Below, in pieces: positions 9,383-18,229 of a stretch of DNA of 64,000 bases (position 1 is its first letter; every line of letters starts with the position of its first letter). The stretch comes from an uncultured Clostridia bacterium (GTDB lineage: Bacteria; Bacillota; Clostridia; Oscillospirales; CAG-272): the NCBI GenBank assembly GCA_944381115.1, contig CALWJV010000015.1:62001-126000 (forward strand). Reading direction: 5' to 3'. The notes under the pieces are model-generated. The model searched no databases. It was not told the DNA's origin and saw only the letters and a program-made list of their open reading frames with translations. Made by a program: the position numbers and the translations under genes.

Positions 9383-9859
9383 ATGCCGAATTATTTAGCG
9401 GTATTTCAAAACGGCGGAATTTCGGAAATTGAAAAGAGATACATTTCGAAAGAAATGATGCTTCTTAACGATAAAACAGCCGAATACGGTATAACACTTT
9501 CCGAAAAGGATTGCGCTGATATTGCGGAGTGCCGGTATGAATCGCTCAAAGAAAATGAGCGTATAGAGGTAGGACTCGGAGCAGTACAGAAAATAATAGA
9601 ATCATTTTGCGACAGCGGATACGTAAGTCAAAATAATTTTACAGAGATTGTAGAAGGACTTCTGGAATGTTTTTACATGATAAAAAGCGAGACATTCGAT
9701 AAAGTAAGTGATGAAGAGGTCTTGGATTTTTTGAAGTATTTGTTTGAAAATGAATGCGGCGGAGAAGTATCAAAAATATATGACAGCGCACTGCTGGAGA
9801 ACTTTATACGGGAAAAAAACAGTTACCCGCAGCAAAAAAAGACAGGTTATTACGATTAA
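9383..9859 (+). CDS. Uncharacterised Clostridia protein (DUF6323-like)
   Basis: About 158 residues, acidic and largely helical, with no membrane segment and no catalytic motif that I recognise. The ATG at 9383 is preferred over the upstream in-frame codon at 9308 because 9308 lies only 40 bases from the -10 box and has no ribosome site, whereas aaaagg precedes 9383. Together with the next gene it resembles a conserved tandem pair that I recall as DUF6323 and DUF6179 in Oscillospirales. That naming is from memory and would need a profile search. Confidence 0.6.
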   Translation: MPNYLAVFQNGGISEIEKRYISKEMMLLNDKTAEYGITLSEKDCADIAECRYESLKENERIEVGLGAVQKIIESFCDSGYVSQNNFTEIVEGLLECFYMIKSETFDKVSDEEVLDFLKYLFENECGGEVSKIYDSALLENFIREKNSYPQQKKTGYYD

Positions 9860-9957
9860 AAAGTGTAAACCATAAGATTTTGCATATATGATTTTTTATA
9901 GAAAAGAAAGTGCGAATTGCGAGATAACCGAGGGTCAGATCAAGGAGGAATTTTCAG

Positions 9958-10941
9958 GTGAACAACGAAATAAAGGTTTACGGCGAGGAAGCCGAAAAAA
10001 AAATTGACAGAGCAAGGCTTAACTATGCCGAATATACATTATCTCTTCTTTGTGAAGCCGAGAAGATCGGATTAATAAGCGCTGAAGAAGAAGAGTCACT
10101 AAAAGCAAAGATCTTTAACGGATTAGCCTTTGTTATTGATGAATATACAAAAGGAAAAAGTACCTCAGTTTCAAATGACAAAGCAAACGAACTGATGTCC
10201 TCGCTTCTTTATAATATAGACGCATATCTGATATCCTTTGAAGATCCGATGAAGGCATTTGAAGAACTTCAAAATAAAACCGTAAATTATCTTTTTGACG
10301 CAGGCGGAGTTGCTCTTAAAAGGGTAATGGCAGATTGCACCGCTATACTTTTTAAAAACAAGAAAAACAGACTTCCGGGAGGTTCCGATATATATAACAG
10401 AGCGCTTGACGAAGATATAAGAGCGTTTACAAAGGCGTATAACATACGTTTCGGTGCACATAGAAACCCCGTTGTTCCGAGATACAAAACGGCACTTACT
10501 CCCAGAGGAAGCGGAATAGTAAGAATCAAAAAGTATTTAACAAATCTGCTTATCGAGAATAAATTTTGCCGTTGCTATGACAGCGAGGAGGTAAAAGCAG
10601 TAATAGCATTTGAAGTTTTGCGTGCAAACGATATGGAGAGCGATGTCGGAAACCTTTATGTACCGATACTTATATGCGCAGTAATCTGTCAATTTCTTAT
10701 GCCAAATGTCCCACATGTGCTCCTCAGCGAAGACGATGTAAATAATGCCGAAGAAATGTTAGATGAATATAATCCCGATGAGATCAAGAATGTTTTGAAT
10801 ATTGCTTTTTCCAGACTTCCGTCGGAAAACATTGAATATCACCAAAAGGTATTTGAAAGCAAACTTCCCGACATTATTCATGCAGTTAAGAAAAAGACGC
10901 TAAGAACACTTGTCGCGTATCTTCCAAAGGAAAGAAAATGA
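9958..10941 (+). CDS. Uncharacterised Clostridia protein (DUF6179-like)
   Basis: A 327-residue soluble, mostly helical protein without recognisable catalytic motifs or signal peptide. It starts at GTG, 9 bases after a perfect aaggagg site. It contains conserved-looking segments such as GGVALKRVMADCTA (about 116-130) and a C-terminal region rich in charged helices. The gene lies between the DUF6323-like gene and a CPBP protease, in one apparent operon. I recognise it only as a conserved Clostridia family, probably DUF6179. No function is inferred. Confidence 0.65.
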   Translation: MNNEIKVYGEEAEKKIDRARLNYAEYTLSLLCEAEKIGLISAEEEESLKAKIFNGLAFVIDEYTKGKSTSVSNDKANELMSSLLYNIDAYLISFEDPMKAFEELQNKTVNYLFDAGGVALKRVMADCTAILFKNKKNRLPGGSDIYNRALDEDIRAFTKAYNIRFGAHRNPVVPRYKTALTPRGSGIVRIKKYLTNLLIENKFCRCYDSEEVKAVIAFEVLRANDMESDVGNLYVPILICAVICQFLMPNVPHVLLSEDDVNNAEEMLDEYNPDEIKNVLNIAFSRLPSENIEYHQKVFESKLPDIIHAVKKKTLRTLVAYLPKERK

Positions 10942-10977
10942 TTATAAAAATTAGGCTGAAAACGCGAAAGGAGCGAT

Positions 10978-12240
10978 ATGGATAATAATTTCGGTCAGGA
11001 TAAAAAAAATGATACAGATAATGAAAACGATTTTGATAAAGATAAAAAAGACGAAAGACCTTGGTTTTTAAAGCCATCTGTGGTTGTAAACAAAGAATAT
11101 AACCCCTACAGAGACGGTGAAACCGTATTTGAAGAAACCATAAAAAAAATTCCGGGAGCGTTCATAGGATCGGCGCCGCTCCCAAATGAAAGCCGGGAAT
11201 CGTTTTATTACAGAAAGAATATTGAAATGAATATTGCAAGAACAGAGGCCCAAAAAGGACTCAGAAGAAGTTCGTGCTACATTGCAGTCATAATTCTTCT
11301 GTATTTGTTTCTGACAAATTTTATTGCCCTATTAACTGTATTTTCCTTTGATTTAAACGGTTATATTAATGTTGATACAGTGGTAACTATTATACAATAT
11401 GTGTTTATTGCGCCTGCTGTTATAATCATTGCAAATATAGGGCAAAAGCATAAGGTATTTAATTTATTTAAAAAGCCTGAGGTTTCCGGTTTTTTTATAT
11501 TTAAATGGTGCGTCATATCAATCGGGGCCACATATTTGGTTTCATTTGTGGGAGACATAATATTTGAAGTTATTCAGTTATTTGGGATATATGTAAATGA
11601 TCTTGTTTCTCCACTGCCGAGTACACCAACGAATCTCTTAATATATTTTTTTGCTGTTGTAATAGGTGCTCCCTTGTTTGAAGAGATACTTTTCAGAGGA
11701 ATATTTTTAACGCATCATTTGAAATACGGTTCGTGGCATGCAATAACAGTGACCGGGCTGCTTTTCGGACTTCTTCATCAAAACCATCAGCAGATTATTT
11801 ATGCAACGGCACTTGGGTTGTTATTTGGGTATATTGCTGTTAAATCGGGGTCGTTGATTCCGTCGATCGTGGCACATATGTCAGTCAATCTATATTCGTT
11901 TCTGATAACTTTATCATTATATTTCACAAATTACAATGATGTGTTGGAAGGTAATGCGTATAGCATTGACGGCCCTGTAGCGGCGCTTTTGATTTCCGGG
12001 ATATTGAATTCACTTGTGTATTTGTTAATGTTGGCGGCAATTGTGCTGTTTGTTTTAGAGATAGTGTTTAACAAAAAAGAATTTGTTTTACCTAAAGGCG
12101 ACAGTTTTTTAACATCGGCAGAAAAGCGGACGGCATTTTTTGGATCTGTTGCCATGATAATTGTACTTGTATTACTCGGTATAAGTATAATGTTAAATTC
12201 ATTTATAGATATTGAAGCAATACTTCAAATGATAACGTAA
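10978..12240 (+). CDS. CPBP-family intramembrane glutamic protease (CAAX-type)
   Basis: A 420-residue polytopic membrane protein with a charged, Asp/Lys-rich N-terminal tail of ~95 residues followed by about eight hydrophobic segments. The CPBP signatures are intact: EE-x3-R at Glu235/Glu236 (EEILFRG), the second motif F-x2-LH (FGLLHQNH) and the third H-x3-N (VAHMSVN). In this family they form the intramembrane glutamate protease site. Bacterial members process peptides or act in bacteriocin self-immunity; the substrate here is unknown. A cgaaaggag site precedes the ATG. It is the last gene before a strong terminator. Confidence 0.9.
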   Translation: MDNNFGQDKKNDTDNENDFDKDKKDERPWFLKPSVVVNKEYNPYRDGETVFEETIKKIPGAFIGSAPLPNESRESFYYRKNIEMNIARTEAQKGLRRSSCYIAVIILLYLFLTNFIALLTVFSFDLNGYINVDTVVTIIQYVFIAPAVIIIANIGQKHKVFNLFKKPEVSGFFIFKWCVISIGATYLVSFVGDIIFEVIQLFGIYVNDLVSPLPSTPTNLLIYFFAVVIGAPLFEEILFRGIFLTHHLKYGSWHAITVTGLLFGLLHQNHQQIIYATALGLLFGYIAVKSGSLIPSIVAHMSVNLYSFLITLSLYFTNYNDVLEGNAYSIDGPVAALLISGILNSLVYLLMLAAIVLFVLEIVFNKKEFVLPKGDSFLTSAEKRTAFFGSVAMIIVLVLLGISIMLNSFIDIEAILQMIT

Positions 12241-12249
12241 TATTATTTG

Positions 12250-12290
12250 AAAACAGTCTGCAAATAAATTTCTTTTGCAGACTGTTTTTA
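12250..12290 (+). terminator. Rho-independent terminator after the CPBP gene
   Basis: A perfect 15-base stem (aaaacagtctgcaaa with its complement) has a 9-base loop and a T-run. Confidence 0.88.
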
Positions 12291-12361
12291 ATGCATAAAT
12301 TTGAATACGACCATGCAACTAAAAATAAATTTTTTGAAGTAGTAAAATAAAGCACTGATTT

Positions 12362-12420
12362 GAAAACAACATTTTTTTTGTTTGATACTAAATTTTAAGG
12401 TAATAAAAATGTTGTTTTTG
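12362..12420. repeat. Long-loop inverted repeat upstream of the microcompartment promoter
   Basis: AAAACAACATTTTT and its exact complement are separated by about 28 bases, with a T-rich end on the right arm. It may be a second terminator or a binding site. It lies ~50 bases before the -35 box of the microcompartment operon. Confidence 0.5.
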
Positions 12421-12471
12421 TTGTGATTAAAGAGAAATCAACAAAAAACAAAAAAAATAAAGAAAAAAGTA

Positions 12472-12500
12472 TTGACAAAAGTACATTAATATGATATAAT
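12472..12500 (+). promoter_or_regulatory. Sigma-A promoter of the microcompartment operon
   Basis: Consensus TTGACA (12472-12477) and TATAAT (12495-12500) with a 17-base spacer, 73 bases before the first ATG. Because this core is so strong, control probably acts through a repressor such as the DeoR protein encoded in the operon. Confidence 0.85.
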
Positions 12501-12573
12501 GCATGGTGATAAAATTTGAATTAAGAAAAAACAACGAAAAACCACAATTTCAGAGAAAGGATCTCGTTAGGAA

Positions 12574-15099
12574 ATGAAATTCTACACAAAGCCGATTGAA
12601 AAATCACCGAGAATAGATAAACTTGTTAAGGCTTTATATGAAAAGATGCCTGAAATCGAGGCGGACAGAGCGGTCCTGCTCACCGAATCTTATAAAGCAA
12701 CGGAAGGCGAACCAATAATAACAAGAAGAGCAAAAGCGTTTGAACATATACTCGAAAATCTTCCTATTGTTATAAGGGAAGACGAACTTATAGTAGGTTC
12801 TGCTACAAAAGCACCGAGAGGGTGCCAGGTTTTTCCAGAATATTCATTTGAATGGCTTGAATCCGAATTTGATACTGTAGCAAAAAGAAAAGCAGATCCC
12901 TTTTACATATCCGAAGATACGAAAGAAACTTTAAGTAAAGTTTATAAATATTGGGGCGGCAAAACAACGAGCGAACTTGCGACATCATATATGTCGGACG
13001 AAGCGCTTTTGGCATTCAGACACAATATATTCACTCCAGGTAACTATTTCTACAACGGTGTAGGCCACCTGACTGTCGATTACCCGAAGGTACTCGCAGT
13101 CGGATATAACGGAATAATTAAGGAAGCGGAAGACGCACTTGCATCTCTTTCGCAGGGAGACGCAGATTACGCAAAGCGTAGTCATTTTCTGAATGCGGTC
13201 ATAATAAGTTGCAGAGCGGCGATAAAATATGCAAAACGGTATTCCGTCCTTGCCGCCGAAAAAGCAAAGGGAACGCAGGATCTCAAACGCAGAAAAGAGC
13301 TTGAGATAATTGCCTCCAATTGTAACGGCCCACTTGAATACGGAGCAAATAGTTTTTACGAAGCCTGCCAATGCTTCTGGTTCATTCAGATGCTCCTTCA
13401 AATAGAATCCAGTGGACATTCGATCTCTCCCGGCAGATTTGACCAATATATGTATCCTTATTATAAAGCAGATCTTGATAAAGGTATCATAACAAGAGAG
13501 TTTGCACAGGAAATTATGGACTGTGTATGGGTAAAACTCAATGACCTCAATAAATGCCGTGATGCGGCATCTGCGGAAGGCTTTGCAGGTTACAGCCTTT
13601 TCCAGAACCTGATTGCAGGAGGTCAGGATAAATACGGAGTCGATGCAACAAATGACCTTTCGTTTATGTCGATAACGGCGACCGAGCATGTTTTCCTCCC
13701 GCAGCCTTCATTCTCGGTAAGAGTATGGAACGGCAGCCCGCACGAGTTTCTTATAAGAGCGGCGGAACTCACCAGAACGGGTATAGGATTCCCTGCATAT
13801 TACAATGACGAAGTGATCATTCCCGCACTCCAAAACAGAGGACTTTCTCTTGAAGAGGCGAGAGATTATAATATAATAGGATGCGTTGAACCGCAGAAAG
13901 CGGGCAAAACAGACGGCTGGCATGACGCAGCATTCTTCAATATGTGCCGTCCGCTTGAAATGGTATTTTCGAACGGATACGACGGCGGCGTCAAGATAGG
14001 TCCCTCTACCGGAGACGTTGCGAAGATGACGACTTTCGAGGAGTTCAAAGCCGCATATCAGACGCAGATGGATTTCTTCATTGAAAAACTTGTCAATGCA
14101 GACAACGCGATAGACGCGGCACACGCCGAAAGATGTCCGCTTCCTTTCCAGTCTTCGATGGTCGATGACTGCATAAAAAGAGGCAAGAGCGTACAGGAAG
14201 GCGGAGCGGTATATAACTTCACCGGCCCGCAGGGATTCGGAATAGCAAATATTGCCGACGGTATGTATGCCATAAAAAAACTTGTTTTTGACGATAAAAA
14301 ATATACATTGTCATTCTTCAAAGAGGCACTTGAAAACAACTACGGTGAGGATATGGACAGCGGAATGGCGGAAAAACTTACCGAGACCGTGGTTAAACAG
14401 ATAGCGGAGTCTGGAAGAGAGATAAACGAAGACGTTATCAGGATTGTATACAAAACGATCAGAGAGAACAAAGCCTCCGAAGAGGATAAGAAAAAGTACA
14501 AAGCACTGCGTCATGATATCGAAAATATATTCAAATACGGAAACGATATTGAAGAGATAGATACATTTGCAAGAGAGATGGCTTATACATATACAAAGCC
14601 GGTCGAAAAATACAAAAATCCGAGAGGCGGTACATTTCAGGCAGGACTTTATCCCGTTTCGGCGAACGTTCCGCTCGGTGCACAGACCGGCGCGACCCCG
14701 GACGGCAGACTGGCATATACTCCTGTCGCGGACGGCGTGTCACCTTCTGCGGGAAGAGATACGAAAGGTCCGACCGCGGCAGCCAACTCAGTATCGAAAC
14801 TCGATCATTTCATAGCGTCGAACGGAACGCTGTTCAACATGAAATTCCATCCGTCTGCGCTTGAAGGTCAGAACGGACTTGAAAGTTTTGTGGCACTCGT
14901 CAGAGGTTATTTTGATAAAAAAGGAAGCCATATGCAGTTCAATGTCGTAAGCCGCGAAACACTTAAAGACGCTCAGAAAAACCCGGATAAATACCGTTCA
15001 CTCGTTGTCAGGGTCGCGGGATACTCGGCACTCTTTACGACTCTTTCCAAGAGTTTACAGGATGACATCATAAACCGAACCGAACAGCACGGTTTTTAA
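12574..15099 (+). CDS. B12-independent glycyl radical diol dehydratase (1,2-propanediol/glycerol type)
   Basis: An 841-residue glycyl radical enzyme, predicted to dehydrate (S)-1,2-propanediol to propionaldehyde in the microcompartment lumen. The PFL-like domain covers about residues 20-700 and the glycyl radical domain the last ~130. The active-site loop GCVEPQ contains Cys437 and Glu439 followed by GKTDGWHDAAFFN, which is the pattern of the Clostridium butyricum glycerol dehydratase and its propanediol relatives. Choline lyase and PFL have different surroundings. The radical site is Gly816 in RVAGYSA. There is no obvious N-terminal targeting extension, unlike several other enzymes of the locus. 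Glycerol as substrate is possible, but the aldolase context favours propanediol. Confidence 0.9.
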   Translation: MKFYTKPIEKSPRIDKLVKALYEKMPEIEADRAVLLTESYKATEGEPIITRRAKAFEHILENLPIVIREDELIVGSATKAPRGCQVFPEYSFEWLESEFDTVAKRKADPFYISEDTKETLSKVYKYWGGKTTSELATSYMSDEALLAFRHNIFTPGNYFYNGVGHLTVDYPKVLAVGYNGIIKEAEDALASLSQGDADYAKRSHFLNAVIISCRAAIKYAKRYSVLAAEKAKGTQDLKRRKELEIIASNCNGPLEYGANSFYEACQCFWFIQMLLQIESSGHSISPGRFDQYMYPYYKADLDKGIITREFAQEIMDCVWVKLNDLNKCRDAASAEGFAGYSLFQNLIAGGQDKYGVDATNDLSFMSITATEHVFLPQPSFSVRVWNGSPHEFLIRAAELTRTGIGFPAYYNDEVIIPALQNRGLSLEEARDYNIIGCVEPQKAGKTDGWHDAAFFNMCRPLEMVFSNGYDGGVKIGPSTGDVAKMTTFEEFKAAYQTQMDFFIEKLVNADNAIDAAHAERCPLPFQSSMVDDCIKRGKSVQEGGAVYNFTGPQGFGIANIADGMYAIKKLVFDDKKYTLSFFKEALENNYGEDMDSGMAEKLTETVVKQIAESGREINEDVIRIVYKTIRENKASEEDKKKYKALRHDIENIFKYGNDIEEIDTFAREMAYTYTKPVEKYKNPRGGTFQAGLYPVSANVPLGAQTGATPDGRLAYTPVADGVSPSAGRDTKGPTAAANSVSKLDHFIASNGTLFNMKFHPSALEGQNGLESFVALVRGYFDKKGSHMQFNVVSRETLKDAQKNPDKYRSLVVRVAGYSALFTTLSKSLQDDIINRTEQHGF

Positions 15100-15122
15100 G
15101 TCTACGGAAAGGAAAATATCAG

Positions 15123-15914
15123 ATGGAAAAAGAGCTGCTTAAAGTCAGCGGCAGAATATTCAACATTCAGCGCTTTTCCATACACGACGGACCGGGAGTA
15201 AGAACGATAGTCTTTTTGAAAGGCTGTCCACTACGTTGCAGATGGTGCTGTAACCCGGAAGGCCAGGAATGGAAGTTTCAGGACATGACGGTCGCCGGAA
15301 AGATAAAGCCTGTCGGACAGGACATCACGGTGGAAGAGGTCATGGCAGAGGTAGAAAAGGACCGCGTGTATTACAGACGGTCGGGAGGAGGGCTTACTCT
15401 TTCCGGAGGAGAGTGTCTATGGCAGCCGGACTTTTCGGAGGCATTGCTAAAATGCTCAAAAGATATGGGAATAAATACCGCGATAGAAACCACCGGATAT
15501 GCCGACCTTGAGATTGTAAGACGAATAATAGCAAATGTTGATACGGTGCTTATGGATATAAAACATATGAACGGGGAAAAGCACAGGGAGTTTACTACAA
15601 AGGATAACGCTCTGATACTTGAAAATGCCGTACATATAGCAAAGGAAGCAAAAAAACTGATAATAAGAACGCCGGTAATACCGACATTCAATGATACCGA
15701 AAAAGAAATATCGGATATAGCGAATTTTGCGGTCTCACTGAGGGCCGTAAAAGAAATGCACCTTCTGCCGTACCACAGGATAGGATCGGACAAATATGCG
15801 GGACTCGGAAGACAGTATACGATGAGTCATATAGAAGTCCCGACAAAAGAAAAAATGCAGATGCTTCTGAAAGCCGCAGAGTCGAGAGGAATAAAGGCAC
15901 AGATAGGCGGCTGA
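15123..15914 (+). CDS. Glycyl radical enzyme activase (radical SAM)
   Basis: A 263-residue activating enzyme that abstracts hydrogen from the glycine of the upstream dehydratase. The radical SAM CX3CX2C motif is at Cys35, Cys39 and Cys42, and the SAM-binding GGE (LSGGECLWQP) is present. Most dehydratase activases carry a ferredoxin-like insert with extra 4Fe-4S cysteines just after the SAM cluster. Here that stretch is replaced by a short segment with no cysteines, so it resembles PFL activase in layout. The gene starts 23 bases after the dehydratase with an aaggaaa site. Confidence 0.93.
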   Translation: MEKELLKVSGRIFNIQRFSIHDGPGVRTIVFLKGCPLRCRWCCNPEGQEWKFQDMTVAGKIKPVGQDITVEEVMAEVEKDRVYYRRSGGGLTLSGGECLWQPDFSEALLKCSKDMGINTAIETTGYADLEIVRRIIANVDTVLMDIKHMNGEKHREFTTKDNALILENAVHIAKEAKKLIIRTPVIPTFNDTEKEISDIANFAVSLRAVKEMHLLPYHRIGSDKYAGLGRQYTMSHIEVPTKEKMQMLLKAAESRGIKAQIGG

Positions 15915-15976
15915 TCTGCATTCTGCAAATAAACGGAGCGTGTGTTTGAAAACAGCGGTCCGGACGGAGAAAAACA

Positions 15977-16354
15977 ATGGCTGAAAAAGAATTTTACGAT
16001 AATTCGCTCAAACAAAGGATAATACAGGAACTTGTACCCGGAAAACAGGTAACGCTGGCACATATAATAGCAAATCCCGACGAGATACTTTACAAAAAAC
16101 TCGGACTTGATCCAAGTGTGGAGTATTCGAAATCCGCGATAGCGATAATAACATTCACTCCTGCGGAAACGGCGATAATAGCTGCTGATATAGCGATTAA
16201 GTCATCGGGAGCGACGCTCGGATTTGTTGACAGATTCAGCGGAACGGTAATACTCACGGGAACATATTCAGAAGTTGAAGCATCGCTTAAAGCGGTGACG
16301 GAATACGTTGAAAAAACGCTTGGGTTTACGGTATGCAGGATAACCAAGACTTAA
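15977..16354 (+). CDS. Microcompartment shell protein, PduU/EutS type
   Basis: A 125-residue circularly permuted BMC-H shell protein. The N-terminal [21 protein letters not shown] is the hallmark of PduU/EutS, which forms a small beta-barrel over the hexamer pore. The BMC core follows to the end. These are usually minor shell components. Its stop codon overlaps the start of the next gene (taatg), implying coupled translation. Confidence 0.94.
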   Translation: MAEKEFYDNSLKQRIIQELVPGKQVTLAHIIANPDEILYKKLGLDPSVEYSKSAIAIITFTPAETAIIAADIAIKSSGATLGFVDRFSGTVILTGTYSEVEASLKAVTEYVEKTLGFTVCRITKT

Positions 16355-16779
16355 TGAAAAAAACACTTTTCGTAGGACGTCACGGTGTCGGAAAAACGAC
16401 ACTGAAACAGCGCCTTATGGGACTTGAGATCAAATATGAAAAAACACAGTATATGCTGTACGGGCGGTGGATAATAGATTCTCCCGGAGAATATGCAGAG
16501 GTACACGGACTCGGTGCCGCTCTTGCGATATACTCGTATGAGGCGGACGTGGTTGCAATGCTGATATCGGCAGACGACGAATATTCGCTCTTTCCTCCGA
16601 ATGTTGCGTCCATGATAAACCGGGACGTGATAGGAATAGTGACAAAAATAAGCAAATGTCCGCCGGACAGAGCGGAAAACTGGCTTCGCCTTTCTGGATG
16701 TAAAAGGATTTTCAAAGTAGATTCGCATACCGGAGAAGGTGTTGAAGAACTAAAAACCTACCTGCGAAAGCAGAAATAA
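16354..16779 (+). CDS. EutP/PduV-type small GTPase
   Basis: About 141 residues, P-loop NTPase. The G1 loop GRHGVGKTT, G3 DSPGEY and a G4-like TKIS are visible. I place the start at 16354, where ATG overlaps the previous stop as TAATG; a longer frame back to 16333 exists but would overlap the shell gene by 22 bases and lacks a ribosome site. PduV/EutP proteins associate with the outside of the shell or have been linked to acetate-kinase-like activity. The role here is inferred from the neighbourhood. Confidence 0.88.
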   Translation: MKKTLFVGRHGVGKTTLKQRLMGLEIKYEKTQYMLYGRWIIDSPGEYAEVHGLGAALAIYSYEADVVAMLISADDEYSLFPPNVASMINRDVIGIVTKISKCPPDRAENWLRLSGCKRIFKVDSHTGEGVEELKTYLRKQK

Positions 16780-16837
16780 TATAATGGTTTATAATTAAAA
16801 TAAAAAGTTTATTTATAATTTATAAGGAGAAATAAAA

Positions 16838-17635
16838 ATGGTAAACGAGTACGAAATCAAAAAACAGATATGCGACATAGGAAAGCGTATCTACAATAGA
16901 GGAATGGTCGCTTCAAATGACGGAAACATTTCCGTAAAACTCAGCGATAATGAGTTTCTCTGCACACCTACCGGAGTTTCAAAAGGCTTTATGACTCCCG
17001 AATACATATGCAAAGTAGACGCAGAGGGAAAAGTTATACAGGCGAACCCCGGATTCAAACCCTCTTCCGAGATCAAGATGCACATGAGAGTCTATCGCGA
17101 AAGACCGGATGTCAATAGCGTTGTTCACGCACATCCGCTTTATGCAACATCTTTTGCTATCGCAGGTATTCCGCTTACCGAGCCTATTATGCCTGAGGCG
17201 GTTATAGCACTCGGATGCGTTCCGATCGCAGAGTACGGCACACCGTCAACAGAGGAGATTCCGGACGCCGTTTCCAAGTATTTGCAACATTATGACGCTG
17301 TTCTTCTTGCAAACCACGGAGCACTTTCCTTCTCCGATTCTCTTCTCAATGCTTATCACAAGATGGAGTCTGTTGAGTTTTACGCTCAGCTCCTTTACCA
17401 ATCAAAGATGCTCGGCGGTCCGAAGCAGCTTTCAGACGCTCAGGTACAGAGACTTTACGAGATACGCCGTCAGTTCGGCATGAAGGGTAAACATCCGTCC
17501 GATCTCTGCCCAAATTATAAAGCAGGTAAGCCCAGTTGTCACGGTTGCGGAGGAAGCGGTTCCGAAAAGAAATGCGCAGATGCCGATACGGTAGCCCTTA
17601 TCACAAAACTCGTTCTCGAACAGCTTGGCAAATAA
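16838..17635 (+). CDS. Class II aldolase (L-fuculose/L-rhamnulose-1-phosphate type) with C-terminal targeting tail
   Basis: Zinc aldolase of 265 residues predicted to split L-fuculose-1-phosphate (or rhamnulose-1-phosphate) into DHAP and L-lactaldehyde. The core covers about 1-215, with HAHP (zinc histidines), a later ANHG, and the acidic residue of SSEIKMH. After the core come a Gly/Cys linker (CHGCGGSGSEKKC) and a final amphipathic helix, ADTVALITKLVLEQLGK, which looks like an encapsulation peptide. This aldolase places the locus in the fucose/rhamnose (GRM5-like) type of glycyl-radical microcompartment. Confidence 0.88.
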   Translation: MVNEYEIKKQICDIGKRIYNRGMVASNDGNISVKLSDNEFLCTPTGVSKGFMTPEYICKVDAEGKVIQANPGFKPSSEIKMHMRVYRERPDVNSVVHAHPLYATSFAIAGIPLTEPIMPEAVIALGCVPIAEYGTPSTEEIPDAVSKYLQHYDAVLLANHGALSFSDSLLNAYHKMESVEFYAQLLYQSKMLGGPKQLSDAQVQRLYEIRRQFGMKGKHPSDLCPNYKAGKPSCHGCGGSGSEKKCADADTVALITKLVLEQLGK

Positions 17636-17644
17636 TTTCTGATC

Positions 17645-18133
17645 ATGACCGAAAACGAAATAAAAACGATAGTTCAAAAGACACTTGACAGAGTAAAAGT
17701 TCAAAGGATCGCACCTGAAAAAATGACACTTAAACTTGCAAAAGAACTTACTGCGGCCGTCCAGAACGAAGCGGTGAAAAAAGGCGTCAAAGCAGTGGTC
17801 TGCATTGCTGACAGTGCTGGAAATCCGAAGCTTGTCGAAAGTATGGACGATGCGTATATAGCAAGTTACGATGTGGCGCTGAACAAGGCTTATACATCGG
17901 TCGCACTAAAAATCTCGACAAAAAAACTTTCCGTCTTGGCTGCTCCGGGAGGCGAGCTTTATGGAGTACAGTTTACAAATGGCGGAAAGATAGTGATCTT
18001 CGGAGGCGGAGAACCTCTTTGCGGAAAAAATGGAGAGATTATAGGCGGGCTGGGAGTCAGCGGCGGAACCGAAGCGCAGGATACCGAACTTGCGGCATTT
18101 GGAAAAGTGTATTTTGAAAAAATAATGCAGTAA
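17645..18133 (+). CDS. GlcG/HbpS-family (PduO C-terminal-like) protein
   Basis: A 162-residue protein with the GlcG/HbpS fold (ALNKAYTSVALKIST, GGELYGVQF, GGxGVSGGTEAQD). The same fold forms the C-terminal, heme-binding part of PduO. The adenosyltransferase half of PduO is absent, as expected in a B12-independent system. The first ~17 residues (MTENEIKTIVQKTLDRV) look like an encapsulation peptide, so the protein is probably lumenal. Its activity is unknown; heme or redox roles are inference. It starts 9 bases after the aldolase stop. Confidence 0.82.
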   Translation: MTENEIKTIVQKTLDRVKVQRIAPEKMTLKLAKELTAAVQNEAVKKGVKAVVCIADSAGNPKLVESMDDAYIASYDVALNKAYTSVALKISTKKLSVLAAPGGELYGVQFTNGGKIVIFGGGEPLCGKNGEIIGGLGVSGGTEAQDTELAAFGKVYFEKIMQ

Positions 18134-18229
18134 AATAAACGTTCTGCAAAACCGATATATTGAAGAAATTTTGTAAGACAAAGAATATTGATAAAACTCC
18201 AAAAAAAGTTCACGAAAGGAAAATACGGA

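Noticed and set aside
11020..11045. Sequence resembling a catabolite-response element (TGAAAACGATTTTGA) near the CPBP start
   Set aside because: It lies inside the low-complexity Asp/Asn/Lys-coding region and is not next to a promoter, so chance similarity is likely.
12985..13689. Long minus-strand open frame (234 residues) inside the propanediol dehydratase gene
   Set aside because: No ribosome site or recognisable domain, odd Cys/Ile/Arg-rich composition, and it lies fully antisense to a gene with clear motifs.
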